NCBI RefSeq assembly: GCF_000931445.1 | Contig: NZ_CP010849.1 | Location: forward strand, 3,968,001-4,032,000 | DNA: 64,000 nt | Origin: Streptomyces cyaneogriseus subsp. noncyanogenus | GTDB taxonomy: Bacteria > Actinomycetota > Actinomycetes > Streptomycetales > Streptomycetaceae | Reading direction: 5' to 3' | Position numbers and translations under genes: made by a program | Notes under the pieces: model-generated | Databases searched by the model: none | The model's input: the letters and a program-made list of their open reading frames with translations, nothing else | Told to the model about the DNA's origin: nothing | Part shown: positions 10,598 through 19,246 of the stretch, piece after piece | How the letters are laid out: every line of letters starts with the position of its first letter | Numbering within the stretch: position 1 is the first letter of the stretch

Positions 10598-11134
10598 TCA
10601 CCCGTAGGTGTCGCCCGGTCCCGTGCTCCCGGGCGCGCGCAGCGGGCCGTAGCGGCGGGCGGGGCCGCCGGGCCCCTGCACCCTGAGCATGCGCACCGAG
10701 CCGTGCCCGAGGTCCTCGTTGAGGCGGGCCACCAGGGTCGGCGCGAGCAGGCGCAGATTGGTCGCCCAGGCGGTGGAGTCGCAGCGCACCACCAGCACCC
10801 GCTCGTCCTCGTCGTACTTCTCCGGTACGCAGTGCTTGGCCACGTCGTCGCCGACGATCTGCGGCCAGCGGCCCATCACCCCGCCCACCGCGGCCGGGGT
10901 CTCCCAGCCGCGCTCGGTGATCAGCCGGTTGATCGCCGATCCGAGCCGCATCGGATCGCGGCCGTCGGCGCGCGCACCGGAGCGCAGGCCGCCGCGGCGG
11001 GCCTGCTTCTTCTGCTGCGCCGCGTCCCCGCGCGCGCGTGCCGCCTCCCGGGCCGCCCGGAGCGCCACCCGCGCGAGGTCGACGCCGGAGGGCTGGGGGG
11101 CCGCCTTGCCGGGTGGGGGTCCGTCCGTGGTCAT
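10598..11134 (-). CDS. dciA: DciA-like (DUF721) helicase-loading factor
   Basis: 178 residues. The conserved DUF721 core occupies about residues 60-150: PMRLGSAINRLITERGWETP, then WPQIVGDDVAKHCVPEKY and LVVRCDSTAWATNLRLLAP. This is the DciA fold, which in bacteria without DnaC helps load DnaB at the origin. The first 55 residues are basic and disordered. It overlaps recF by 4 bp (ATGA), so the two are translationally coupled, which fits a replication role. Confidence 0.8.
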   Translation of the reverse strand: MTTDGPPPGKAAPQPSGVDLARVALRAAREAARARGDAAQQKKQARRGGLRSGARADGRDPMRLGSAINRLITERGWETPAAVGGVMGRWPQIVGDDVAKHCVPEKYDEDERVLVVRCDSTAWATNLRLLAPTLVARLNEDLGHGSVRMLRVQGPGGPARRYGPLRAPGSTGPGDTYG

Positions 11135-12273
11135 CCGCGCTCTCCCTCCTTCCTCACCGGCTCCACCGTCCCGCCGGAGACGGCGAACCGCGTCCCCGAC
11201 AGCACATGCGGCACGTCGTCCTCGACCGCGGCGGTCACCAGCACCTGCTCGCCCGGCGCCACCAGCTCCGCCAGCCGCTCGCGGCGCCGGGCGTCCAGCT
11301 CGGCGAACACGTCGTCGAGGACGAGCACCGGCTCATTGCCCTCGGCGCGCAGCAGATCGTAGGAGGCGAGGCGCAGCGCCAGGGCGCAGGACCAGGACTC
11401 GCCGTGGGAGGCGTACCCCTTGGCGGGCAGCTCACCCAGCTTGAGCAGCAGATCGTCCCGGTGCGGGCCGACCAGCGTGACGCCCCGCTCGATCTCCTGC
11501 TTGCGGGTGTCGGCGAGCGCCGCCATGAGCTGTTCGTAGAGGTCCTCGCGCGTGTGGGCCTCACCGGGGGCCGACGGCTTGTACTCCAGCACGACCGGGC
11601 CGCCGCCGGGGGCCAGTTGCTCGTACGCCTTGTCGGCCAGCGGCCCGATCGCGGCGATCAGGTCCAGGCGCTGGGCGAGCAGTTCGGCGCCCGCGCGCGC
11701 GAGGTGCTGGTCCCAGACGTCGAGCGTGGACAGGTCCAGGGTGCGGCCACCGTGCCGGCGGGCGAGCGCGGCCGACTTCAGCAGGGTGTTGCGCTGTTTG
11801 AGGACACGGTCGTAGTCGGAGCGGACACCGGCCATCCGCGGGGAGCGCGCGGTGATCAGCTCGTCGAGGAAGCGGCGCCGCTCCCCGGGGTCGCCCTTCA
11901 CCAGGGCCAGGTCCTCGGGAGCGAACAGGACGGTCCGTACGATGCCCAGCACGTCACGGGGTCTGACCTGCGAGGACCGGTTGATGCGGGCGCGGTTGGC
12001 GCGGCCCGGGTTCAGCTCCAGCTCGATGAGCTGCTGCCGCTCGCCCTGCCGCACCTGCGCCCGGATCACCGCCCGGTCGGCGCCCATGCGGACCAGGGGG
12101 GCGTCGGAGGAGACGCGGTGGCTGCCGAGGGTCGCGAGATAGCCGACCGCCTCGACGAGGTTGGTCTTCCCCTGCCCGTTGGGGCCGACGAAGGCGGTGA
12201 CGCCCGGGTCCAGCGGGACCTCGACCCGGGCGTACGAGCGGAAGTCGGCCAGCGACAGATGCGTGACGTGCAT
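11131..12273 (-). CDS. recF: DNA replication and repair protein RecF
   Basis: 380 residues. RecF is an SMC-like ATPase that helps load RecA at gapped DNA. Seen: Walker A GPNGQGKT (about residues 30-37), the ABC-type region around ASHGESWSCALALRLASYDL, and Walker B VLVLDDVFAELD followed by the D-loop. Length fits the family (360-380). ATG at 12273 lies about 36 bp after the gnd stop. It overlaps dciA by 4 bp. Confidence 0.96.
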   Translation of the reverse strand: MHVTHLSLADFRSYARVEVPLDPGVTAFVGPNGQGKTNLVEAVGYLATLGSHRVSSDAPLVRMGADRAVIRAQVRQGERQQLIELELNPGRANRARINRSSQVRPRDVLGIVRTVLFAPEDLALVKGDPGERRRFLDELITARSPRMAGVRSDYDRVLKQRNTLLKSAALARRHGGRTLDLSTLDVWDQHLARAGAELLAQRLDLIAAIGPLADKAYEQLAPGGGPVVLEYKPSAPGEAHTREDLYEQLMAALADTRKQEIERGVTLVGPHRDDLLLKLGELPAKGYASHGESWSCALALRLASYDLLRAEGNEPVLVLDDVFAELDARRRERLAELVAPGEQVLVTAAVEDDVPHVLSGTRFAVSGGTVEPVRKEGERG

Positions 12274-12309
12274 GGTCGTTCGCCGACCTCTCCAACCTTC
12301 GGGTCCTGC

Positions 12310-13185
12310 TTACTTCTTCTCGACCGCGTGGCCGCCGAACTGGTTGCGCAGCGCCGCGATCATCTTCATCTGCGGCGAGTCCTCCTGGCGGGAGGCGAAC
12401 CGGGCGAACAGCGAGGCGGTGATCGCGGGCAGCGGCACCGCGTTGTCGATCGCGGCCTCCACCGTCCAGCGTCCCTCGCCGGAGTCCTGCGCGTAACCGC
12501 GCAGCCCCTCCAGGTGCTCGTCGTCGTCGAGGGCGTTGACGGCGAGGTCGAGCAGCCAGGAGCGGATGACGGTGCCCTCCTGCCAGGAGCGGAAGACCTC
12601 GCGGACGTTCTCCACGGAGTCGACCTTCTCCAGCAGCTCCCAGCCCTCGGCGTACGCCTGCATCATCGCGTACTCGATGCCGTTGTGGACCATCTTGGCG
12701 AAGTGGCCCGCGCCCACCTTGCCGGCGTGCACCGAGCCGAAGTCGCCCTCGGGCTTGAGGGCGTCGAAGACCGGCTGCACCTTGGCGACGTTCTCGGCGT
12801 CACCGCCGTACATCAGCGCGTAGCCGTTCTCCAGGCCCCAGACGCCGCCGGAGACGCCGCAGTCGACGAAGCCGATCCCCTTGGCCGCCAGCTCCTCGGC
12901 GTGCTTCTCGTCGTCGGTCCAGCGGGAGTTGCCGCCGTCCACGACGACGTCACCGGGCTCCAGCAGCTCGGCGAGCTGGTCGATGGTGGACTGGGTGGGC
13001 TCGCCGGCCGGGACCATCACCCAGACCACGCGCGGGCCCTTCAGCTTGCCCACAAGCTCTTCCAGGCTGTGGACATCCGCGACGTCCGGGTTGCGGTCGT
13101 ATCCGATGACGGTGTGGCCCGCGCGGCGGATCCGCTCGCGCATGTTGCCGCCCATCTTGCCGAGGCCGACGAGACCGAGCTCCAT
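12310..13185 (-). CDS. gnd: 6-phosphogluconate dehydrogenase, decarboxylating (short type)
   Basis: 291 residues. It oxidises 6-phosphogluconate to ribulose 5-phosphate in the pentose phosphate pathway. The Rossmann motif MELGLVGLGKMGGNMRERIR is at the N-terminus; VVDGGNSRWTDDEKHAEELA and FVDCGVSGGVWGLENGY form the substrate/catalytic region; KMVHNGIEYAMMQAYAEG is the helical C-terminal signature with the catalytic Lys and Asn. This is the about 290-residue YqeC-like class, shorter than enteric Gnd (468). Start ATG 13185 follows AAGGACACAACTG; the open frame runs upstream with non-conserved sequence. Its placement between dnaN and recF is the standard Streptomyces arrangement. Confidence 0.93.
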   Translation of the reverse strand: MELGLVGLGKMGGNMRERIRRAGHTVIGYDRNPDVADVHSLEELVGKLKGPRVVWVMVPAGEPTQSTIDQLAELLEPGDVVVDGGNSRWTDDEKHAEELAAKGIGFVDCGVSGGVWGLENGYALMYGGDAENVAKVQPVFDALKPEGDFGSVHAGKVGAGHFAKMVHNGIEYAMMQAYAEGWELLEKVDSVENVREVFRSWQEGTVIRSWLLDLAVNALDDDEHLEGLRGYAQDSGEGRWTVEAAIDNAVPLPAITASLFARFASRQEDSPQMKMIAALRNQFGGHAVEKK

Positions 13186-13404
13186 CAGTTGTGTCCTTAG
13201 GTGTGCGAGGTGGCGTGGCGGCACGTCCGCGCCCGCCGGTCCGCCCCCGTCGGGCGCGGACCGCGGCACGTCGTACCCGCGTCCGAGCCTAAACCCGGAC
13301 GCGCGCGCACAGCTGTGGGCATACGCGCTCAGACGCACGCCCTCACCTGCGGATTCACTGGGCCCGCGGCCCGGGGGGCGCGGTCGGTCCCGGTCCGGAG
13401 GCGG

Positions 13405-14535
13405 TCAGCCGCTGAGCCGCACCGGCATGATCAGGTACTTGTACGCCTCGTCCGCCTCGGCGTCCACGGCGGGCTTGCCGCTGAGCAGCGCGGGCTTGGT
13501 CGACGTCGTGAAGGAGAGCTGGGCCACCGGGGAGTCGATGGCACTCAGGCCGTCCAGCAGGAAGGTCGGGTTGAAGGCGATCGAGATGTCGTCGCCCTCG
13601 AGCTGGGCGTCGACCCTTTCCACAGCCTGTGCGTCGTCGCTGGAGCCGGCCTCCAGGATGAGCACGCCCTGCTCGAAGCTGAGCCGCACCGGGGTGTTCC
13701 GCTCGGCGACCAGGGCGACGCGCTTGACGGCCTCCACGAAGGGCGCGGTCTCGATCACGGCGACGCTGTTGAACTCGGTCGGGAACAGCGTGCGGTACTT
13801 CGGGAGGTCGCCCTCCAGCAGGCGGGTCGTGGTGCGCCGGCCGGCGCCCTCGAAACCGATCAGGCCCTCGCCCGCACCGGAGCCCGACAGCGCCAGGATG
13901 ACGTTGTCACCGCTGGTCAGCGACTTGGCCGTGTCCAGGAGGGTCTTGGCGGGCACCAGGGCGACCGCCGAGGCGTCCGGGTTCTCCGGCTTCCACAGGA
14001 ACTCGCGGACCGCGAAGCGGTAGCGGTCGGTGGAGGCCAGCGTGACCGTGTCGCCCTCGATCTCGATGCGCACACCGGTGAGCACGGGCAGCGTGTCGTC
14101 GCGGCCCGCCGCGATGGCGACCTGCTGCACGGCGGAGGAGAAGACCTCGCCGGGCACCGTGCCCGTCGCGTTCGGCATCTGCGGCAGGGCGGGGTACTCC
14201 TCCACAGGCAGGGTGTGGAGGGTGAACCGGGAGGTGCCGCACACCACCGTCGCCCGTACACCGTCTGTGGAAATCTCCACCGGACGGTTGGGCAGGGCGC
14301 GGGAGATGTCGGCGAGCAGGCGGCCGGAGACGAGCACCGTGCCCTCCTCCTCGACCTCCGCCTCGACCGAGACCCGCGCGGAGACCTCGTAGTCGAAGCT
14401 GGACAGGCTGAGCTGGCCGTCCTCGGCCTTCAGCAGCAGGCCGGCGAGGACCGGCGCCGGCGGACGGGCCGGGAGGCTGCGTGCCGCCCAGGCCACTGCC
14501 TCCGCGAGTACGTCGCGTTCCACCCGGATCTTCAC
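13405..14535 (-). CDS. dnaN: DNA polymerase III sliding clamp (beta subunit)
   Basis: 376 residues, the usual Streptomyces length. The clamp dimer encircles DNA and tethers the polymerase. Three clamp folds are visible, with conserved runs such as PVLAGLLLKAEDGQLSLSSF, TLPVEEYPALPQ, LPVLTGVRIEIEGD and the C-terminal KYLIMPVRL. GTG at 14535 (MKIRVERDVLAEAV) is preceded by GGAGGCGGCTTACG. It is read leftward from oriC, in the same direction as dnaA. Confidence 0.96.
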   Translation of the reverse strand: MKIRVERDVLAEAVAWAARSLPARPPAPVLAGLLLKAEDGQLSLSSFDYEVSARVSVEAEVEEEGTVLVSGRLLADISRALPNRPVEISTDGVRATVVCGTSRFTLHTLPVEEYPALPQMPNATGTVPGEVFSSAVQQVAIAAGRDDTLPVLTGVRIEIEGDTVTLASTDRYRFAVREFLWKPENPDASAVALVPAKTLLDTAKSLTSGDNVILALSGSGAGEGLIGFEGAGRRTTTRLLEGDLPKYRTLFPTEFNSVAVIETAPFVEAVKRVALVAERNTPVRLSFEQGVLILEAGSSDDAQAVERVDAQLEGDDISIAFNPTFLLDGLSAIDSPVAQLSFTTSTKPALLSGKPAVDAEADEAYKYLIMPVRLSG

Positions 14536-15730
14536 CGTAAGCCGCCTCCTGCTGTTGCCGGCGCTTCTCGCCCTGCTTCGCCTTCGTCGTCTGACTCGGT
14601 GTCGCGGGCCCCTGGGAAGGGAAGGACACCGGGGTCCAGTCTGACGCACACCACTGACAGTAGGTGCCGCTCGGGGTCAAGTCGTGCCGGGCCGCGGCCG
14701 GGCTCGAGAGAGCGAGTTGTGCACAGGACCCGCTTCGAAACGAATTCCGCGCTCTCTCTAGTCGGACGTAGTAGTAGGGCCTGTGGATACCGTGGATAAC
14801 CACGTTTGCCCAGCTCAGCGCGGGAATTTTATCCACCGGGCCTGTGGGCGGAGCCCGTGGACAACCCGGGGTCGCTGTGGAGAACGGAAAGTTCTGCACA
14901 CCCCGTGCACAGGCAGGGGCGACTTCTCCCCAGCGCCGTCCCCAGTTTTACCCGTCTTTCCCACAGCCTAATCCGGCAGCTTCGTGTGACGCCTTTCACT
15001 CGGGGCGGTGAGACGGCGGGTCGCGTTGCCGAACAGTGGACAGCCATGTGGAGAAGCGGCCGATCGCTGGGGACAAGCGGCCCCAGCCTGTGGACCGCCC
15101 GTGGACAACGTGCGGCGGGCCCTGTGGACGATCCCGTCGTCCACAGGCTGTGGAGAGCGTTCGTCCACGAATCCACAGGGTGCTGACCTGGGGTGATGAT
15201 CTTCCACCAGGCAGGGCTGTGGACAGGATCGGGACAACTTCCCGGTCCCCAGGGTGTGGACGCGAGAAAGTCGGCGAATCTGTGGAGGGCGGCCGTAACC
15301 CGCCAGATATTCGAACACCCGAGGGCCGCAGTACGAAGCCGCAGTACGACGGCGGACGGCGCTCAGGGAGCGCGGAAGGCGCCGCGAGGGCGTCCGGAGG
15401 GGCTTCGAAGGGTCACCGGAGGGCGCTCATCGAGCGCTCGTCGGGCGTTCGCCGGGCGTTCGCGGGGGTGCGGACGGGCCCCGACCGGCACCGACGGCGT
15501 CATCGAGCGGGCGCCGCGGGGCCTGCTGCGGTCGCGAAGGGCCCTCCCCGGCCCTCAGGCGGTTCCGGCACCCTGATGAGAGCCGGGGGCGGCCTGGCAC
15601 CCTTCCCGGGCGGCAGGGGCGGCAGGGGCGGCAGGGGCGGCAGGGGCGGCACGGCGCGGGGGGTGCGGCGCGCGGGGCGGTCGCGGCAGGCGGGACGGAA
15701 GCGGCGGCGGTGCTGCCCGCGGCACGCGCG
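14536..15730. other. oriC: Chromosomal replication origin oriC
   Basis: Non-coding DNA between dnaN and dnaA with clustered DnaA-box-like 9-mers in both orientations. With one mismatch to the Streptomyces consensus TTGTCCACA (or its complement) I find sites starting at 14717, 14856, 14876, 15047, 15068, 15100, 15123, 15137 and 15218. With two mismatches: 14782, 14791, 14829, 15035, 15089, 15149, 15161 and 15255. The density drops sharply after about 15290. AT-richer stretches at 14826-14834 and 14942-14961 are candidate unwinding points. From about 15300 to 15730 there is no gene, only GC-rich short repeats. Confidence 0.92.
15612..15650 (+). repeat. 9-bp tandem repeat, G-rich
   Basis: Four consecutive perfect copies of GGCAGGGGC starting at 15612, 15621, 15630 and 15639, plus a partial GGC. 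Runs of GGGG at 9-bp spacing could form a G-quadruplex on the plus strand. It lies downstream of dnaA, outside the DnaA-box cluster. Confidence 0.85.
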
Positions 15731-15731
15731 A

Positions 15732-15767
15732 AGGCGCCCCCGGGAACGTGGTTCCGCGGGGGCGCCT
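15732..15767 (-). terminator. Hairpin downstream of dnaA
   Basis: Inverted repeat AGGCGCCCCC/GGGGGCGCCT (15732-15741 with 15758-15767) with a partly paired interior, 40 bp past the dnaA stop. There is no U-tract. Confidence 0.55.
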
Positions 15768-15807
15768 CGGCACGACGGGGGCGGCGGACGGCGCCGGCCG
15801 TGGTCGG

Positions 15808-17937
15808 TCAGCCGTTCTTGATGCGGTTGGTCAGCTCCGTGACCTGGTTGTAGATGGAGCGCCGCTCGGCCATCAGGTTGCGGATCTTCCGGTCGGCGTG
15901 CATCACCGTGGTGTGGTCGCGGCCGCCGAACAGCGCGCCGATCTTCGGCAGCGACAGGTCCGTGAGCTCGCGGCACAGGTACATGGCGATCTGCCGGGCC
16001 GTGACGAGCTGGCGGCCGCGCGAGCTGCCGCACAGGTCCTCGACGGTGAGGCCGAAGTAGTCGGCGGTCGCGCCCATGATCGCGGTGGAGGTGATCTCCG
16101 GCGTGGAGTCCTCGCCGCCCGGGATCAGGTCCTTCAGGACGATCTCCGTCAGGCCCAGGTCCACCGGCTGCCGGTTGAGCGACGCGAACGCCGTCACCCG
16201 GATCAGCGCGCCCTCCAGCTCGCGGATGTTGCGCGAGATCCGCGAGGCGATGAACTCCAGCACCTCCGGCGGGGCGTTGAGCTGCTCCTGCACCGCCTTC
16301 TTGCGCAGGATCGCGATCCGCGTCTCCAGCTCGGGCGGCTGGACGTCAGTGATCAGGCCCCACTCGAAACGGTTCCGCAGCCGGTCCTCCAGCGTGACGA
16401 GCTGCTTGGGCGGCCGGTCGCTGGAGAGCACGATCTGCTTGTTGGCGTTGTGGAGGGTGTTGAAGGTGTGGAAGAACTCCTCCTGCGTCGACTCCTTGTC
16501 CGCCAGGAACTGGATGTCGTCGACCAGCAGGATGTCCATCTCGCGGTAGCGCTTGCGGAAGCTGTCGCCCTTGCCGTCGCGGATGGAGTTGATGAACTCG
16601 TTGGTGAACTCCTCCGAGCTGACGTACCGCACGCGCGTGCCGGGATACAGGCTCCGCGCGTAGTGCCCGATCGCGTGCAGCAGATGCGTCTTGCTCGTAT
16701 AACTTCGTATAATGTATGCTATACGAAGTTATTACGCGCGATCCTGCGCAAGAAGGCGGTGCAGGAGCAGCTCACGTAATAACTTCGTATAGCATACATT
16801 ATACGAAGTTATACGACGCTGGAGAGCACGATCTGCTTGTTGGCGTTGTGGAGGCGTAATAACTTCGTATAGCATACATTATACGAAGTTATACGACCCC
16901 GACTCGCCGTAGATGAACAGCGGGTTGTACGCCTTCGCGGGCGCCTCGGCGACGGCGACGGCCGCCGCGTGCGCGAACCGGTTGGAGGCGCCGATGACGA
17001 AGGTGTCGAAGAGGTACTTCGGGTTCAGCCGCGCGGTCGGCTCGCCCGGGCCGGTCGCCGGCGCGGGCTGCGCGGCCAGCGGGCCCGGCGCCCCGGTGGC
17101 GGGCAGCGCCGGACCGACCGGGCCGCCGCGGTGGACATGGCCCGAGCCGGACGGCGGCTCCGGCAGCTCCCGGCGCCCGTCCCGCTGGTCGTAGTCCCCC
17201 CGCGACTGCTCGTAGTCCCCGCGCGGCCCATCGTGCGACGGCCGCTCCACCGGCTGCGGACGGTAGTCCTGCGCGTACTGGTCCTGGGCGTAGGCGTCCT
17301 GCGGGTACGACTCCTGCCCGTAGGCGTCCTTCCCGTACGGCTCCTGGCCGTAGGCGTCGCGCGGCGGCGACGCGTAGGGGTCCCGCTCCGGGAAGCCGAG
17401 CCGCTGCTGCTGCCAGCCGTAGTCGTCCTGCGCCGGGCGCGGCCAGGAGCCGGGCTCCGGGCGCTGGTACTCCCCGGGGTAGGCGGGACGGGCCGCCGGG
17501 AGCTGATCACCGGAGGCGCCGGGCATCTGATCGGCGCGATGGCGGCCGTAGCCCTCGTACGGGCCGTGCTGGTCGTAGGGGGCCGGGCCGGCGGACGGCT
17601 CGGACTCCTCGTAGCGCGGCTGCGGGCGGGCGGGCGGCGCCGGCGGAGCGGGCGGCTCGCCCGCGGAGTCGTCGACGGTGATCGCGATCCGGATCGGGCG
17701 ACCGCACTCCCGGCTCAGGGTGTCGCTGACGATCGGCGCCAGCCGGCCTTCGAGGACACCCTTCGCGAACTCGTTCGGTACGGCGAGCAGGGCGGTGTCG
17801 GCGACCAGCGCGAGCGGCTGGGTCCGCCGGATCCAGTGCTCGTCCTTGGCCTCGACCCCCTGGCCACGGCCCTCGCCCAGGAGCTGCTCGAGTACGCGCG
17901 GCCACACTGCGGCAAGATCGGCAGGTACGTCAGCCAC
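15808..17937 (-). CDS. dnaA: Chromosomal replication initiator DnaA, interrupted in this sequence by linker artefact
   Basis: DnaA binds oriC boxes and opens the origin. GTG at 17937 begins MADVPADLAAVWPRVLEQLL (domain I). A very long domain II rich in Tyr, Gly, Asp and Gln (about residues 95-310) is typical of Streptomyces. Domain III starts LNPKYLFDTFVIGASNRFAH and reaches Walker A at NPLFIYGESG, where the frame breaks at 16896. It resumes at 16694 as KTHLLHAIGHYARSLYPGT, then Walker B ILLVDDIQFLAD and domain IV with GGRDHTTVMHADRKI. The 202 bp between (16695-16896) are three loxP-containing linkers plus two 38-bp fragments duplicated from this same gene. Removing them and restoring 4 nt gives 1932 bp (643 aa) in one frame with an intact GESGxGKT. 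I therefore judge the gene intact in the organism. Confidence 0.95.
16695..16736 (+). other. loxP-bearing 42-bp linker in dnaA, copy 1 (probable 454 paired-end linker)
   Basis: A perfect 34-bp loxP at 16699-16732 (arms ATAACTTCGTATA and its complement, spacer ATGTATGC) with flanks TCGT and TACG. It is followed at 16737-16774 by an inverted 38-bp copy of 16278-16315 from the same gene. It interrupts the DnaA Walker A motif. Confidence 0.95.
16775..16816 (-). other. loxP-bearing 42-bp linker in dnaA, copy 2
   Basis: The same 42-mer in reverse orientation (spacer reads GCATACAT). It is followed at 16817-16854 by a direct 38-bp copy of 16419-16456. Confidence 0.95.
16855..16896 (-). other. loxP-bearing 42-bp linker in dnaA, copy 3
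   Basis: The same 42-mer, reverse orientation. Authentic dnaA sequence (Walker A side, GESG) resumes at 16897. Confidence 0.95.
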
Positions 17938-18332
17938 AGGGCACGCTCTCTCACAAGTCCCCCGAACGTGTGGTCCGGGGACGGGTCGGGGTCGAACTCC
18001 GGCGGCCGGGTGGAACCAATCGGCCGGGAGGGGACAAAGGAACGAATCGGAGTCCAGCCACGGTAGTCAGGGCGGCGGGTAGGGTTCAAGTTGTTGTCCC
18101 CAGCCTGTGGACAGTCTCGCTCACCGGTCGCCGGTTTGACCGGATGGAGCAGCCCCGCGTACCGTAGCCAGGTCGAGTTGTCGATGGCTGCTGCCGCCTG
18201 CCTCCGATGGGCACAGATCGCGTCAAGGTGATCGGTCAGCGGTGCACTGGGGCGTAACGCGAGCTACTCGTGGGCGCACGGTGACAGCCAGGACGGCACC
18301 CCGCCACCACCGATTTTTACTGGAGCCCCCGA
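17938..18332. promoter_or_regulatory. dnaA/rpmH divergent promoter region with two DnaA boxes
   Basis: 395 bp between divergent dnaA and rpmH. TTGTCCCCA at 18094-18102 and TGTGGACAG at 18106-18114 are two DnaA-box-like sites facing each other, 3 bp apart, each one mismatch from consensus. Paired boxes in the dnaA promoter are known in Streptomyces and are linked to autoregulation. A possible rpmH promoter is TTGACC at 18136-18141 with TACCGT at 18160-18165 (18-bp spacer). No gene is seen in the rest. Confidence 0.65.
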
Positions 18333-18470
18333 GTGAGCAAGCGCACCTTCCAGCCGAACAACCGTCGTCGCGCGAAGACCCACGGCTTCCGGCTGCGTAT
18401 GCGCACCCGTGCCGGCCGCGCGATTCTCGCGTCCCGCCGCAGCAAGGGTCGCGCCCGTCTGTCCGCCTGA
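18333..18470 (+). CDS. rpmH: 50S ribosomal protein L34
   Basis: 45 residues, too short for many gene callers. It begins MSKRTFQPNNRRRAKTHGFR and ends SKGRARLSA, the universal L34 sequence, highly basic. GTG at 18333 is preceded by TGGAGCCCCC. It opens the rpmH-rnpA-yidD-yidC-jag operon that diverges from dnaA. Confidence 0.97.
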   Translation: MSKRTFQPNNRRRAKTHGFRLRMRTRAGRAILASRRSKGRARLSA

Positions 18471-18491
18471 TCCCGGTCAGGTCATGACGTC

Positions 18492-18863
18492 GTGCTGCCC
18501 ACCGAGAACCGGCTGAGGCGGCGCGAGGACTTCGCGACCGCGGTACGTCGGGGCCGTCGGGCCGGACGCCCGAACCTCGTCGTCCACCTTCGAAGCGGTG
18601 CCACGGACCCGCACGCGCCTGGGGAGAGCGCTCCCCCGACGCGTGCGGGTTTCGTCGTGAGCAAGGCGGTGGGCGGCGCCGTCGTGCGCAACAAGGTGAA
18701 GCGCAGGCTTCGCCATCTGATGCGCGAGCGGATCGCTCTGTTTCCCCCCGGTAGCCTGGTAGTCGTACGAGCGCTGCCCGGTGCGGGCGACGCCGACCAT
18801 GCACAGCTGGCCCGAGACCTGGACGCCGCACTCCAGCGGCTCCTGGGAGGGGGCGCGCGATGA
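18492..18863 (+). CDS. rnpA: Ribonuclease P protein component
   Basis: 123 residues. It is the protein cofactor of RNase P, which trims tRNA 5' ends. It begins MLPTENRLRRREDFATAVRR and carries the RNR signature GGAVVRNKVKRRLRHLMRER. GTG at 18492, 21 bp after rpmH. It overlaps yidD by 4 bp. Confidence 0.95.
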   Translation: MLPTENRLRRREDFATAVRRGRRAGRPNLVVHLRSGATDPHAPGESAPPTRAGFVVSKAVGGAVVRNKVKRRLRHLMRERIALFPPGSLVVVRALPGAGDADHAQLARDLDAALQRLLGGGAR

Positions 18864-19243
18864 AGTACCCGCTGCTGGCCCTGATCAAGCTGTACCAGTG
18901 GACGATCAGTCCGCTGCTCGGGCCGGTATGCAAGTACTACCCGTCGTGTTCCCATTACGGCTACACGGCCATCGACCGGCACGGTGCCCTCAAGGGGACG
19001 GCCCTCACCGCCTGGCGCATCCTGCGGTGCAACCCCTGGTCGCTGGGCGGCGTGGACCACGTCCCGCCGCGCAAGCGCCCGCGATGGCACGAAATGCTGC
19101 GTGACGCCTGGCGCGCACGCAGGGGCGGGCCCTCCGCCGCCGCACCGGCCACCGAGGGACAGACTTCTCAGGCGAGTTCGTCGAGCCCGTCGAGTCCTTC
19201 GGGCCCGGCCGCAGAGACCTCGTCCCATGCCCAAGGAGCATGA
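18860..19243 (+). CDS. yidD: Membrane protein insertion efficiency factor YidD
   Basis: 127 residues. The YidD core (about residues 1-75) holds the Cys signature YQWTISPLLGPVCKYYPSCS and HYGYTAIDRHGALKGTALTA, then RCNPWSLGGVDHVPP. It is a small membrane-associated helper of YidC-mediated insertion. The tail (residues 90-127) is Ser/Ala-rich and disordered, longer than in most bacteria. It starts inside the rnpA stop (ATGA), and yidC starts 3 bp after its stop. Confidence 0.93.
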   Translation: MKYPLLALIKLYQWTISPLLGPVCKYYPSCSHYGYTAIDRHGALKGTALTAWRILRCNPWSLGGVDHVPPRKRPRWHEMLRDAWRARRGGPSAAAPATEGQTSQASSSSPSSPSGPAAETSSHAQGA

Positions 19244-19246
19244 TTA

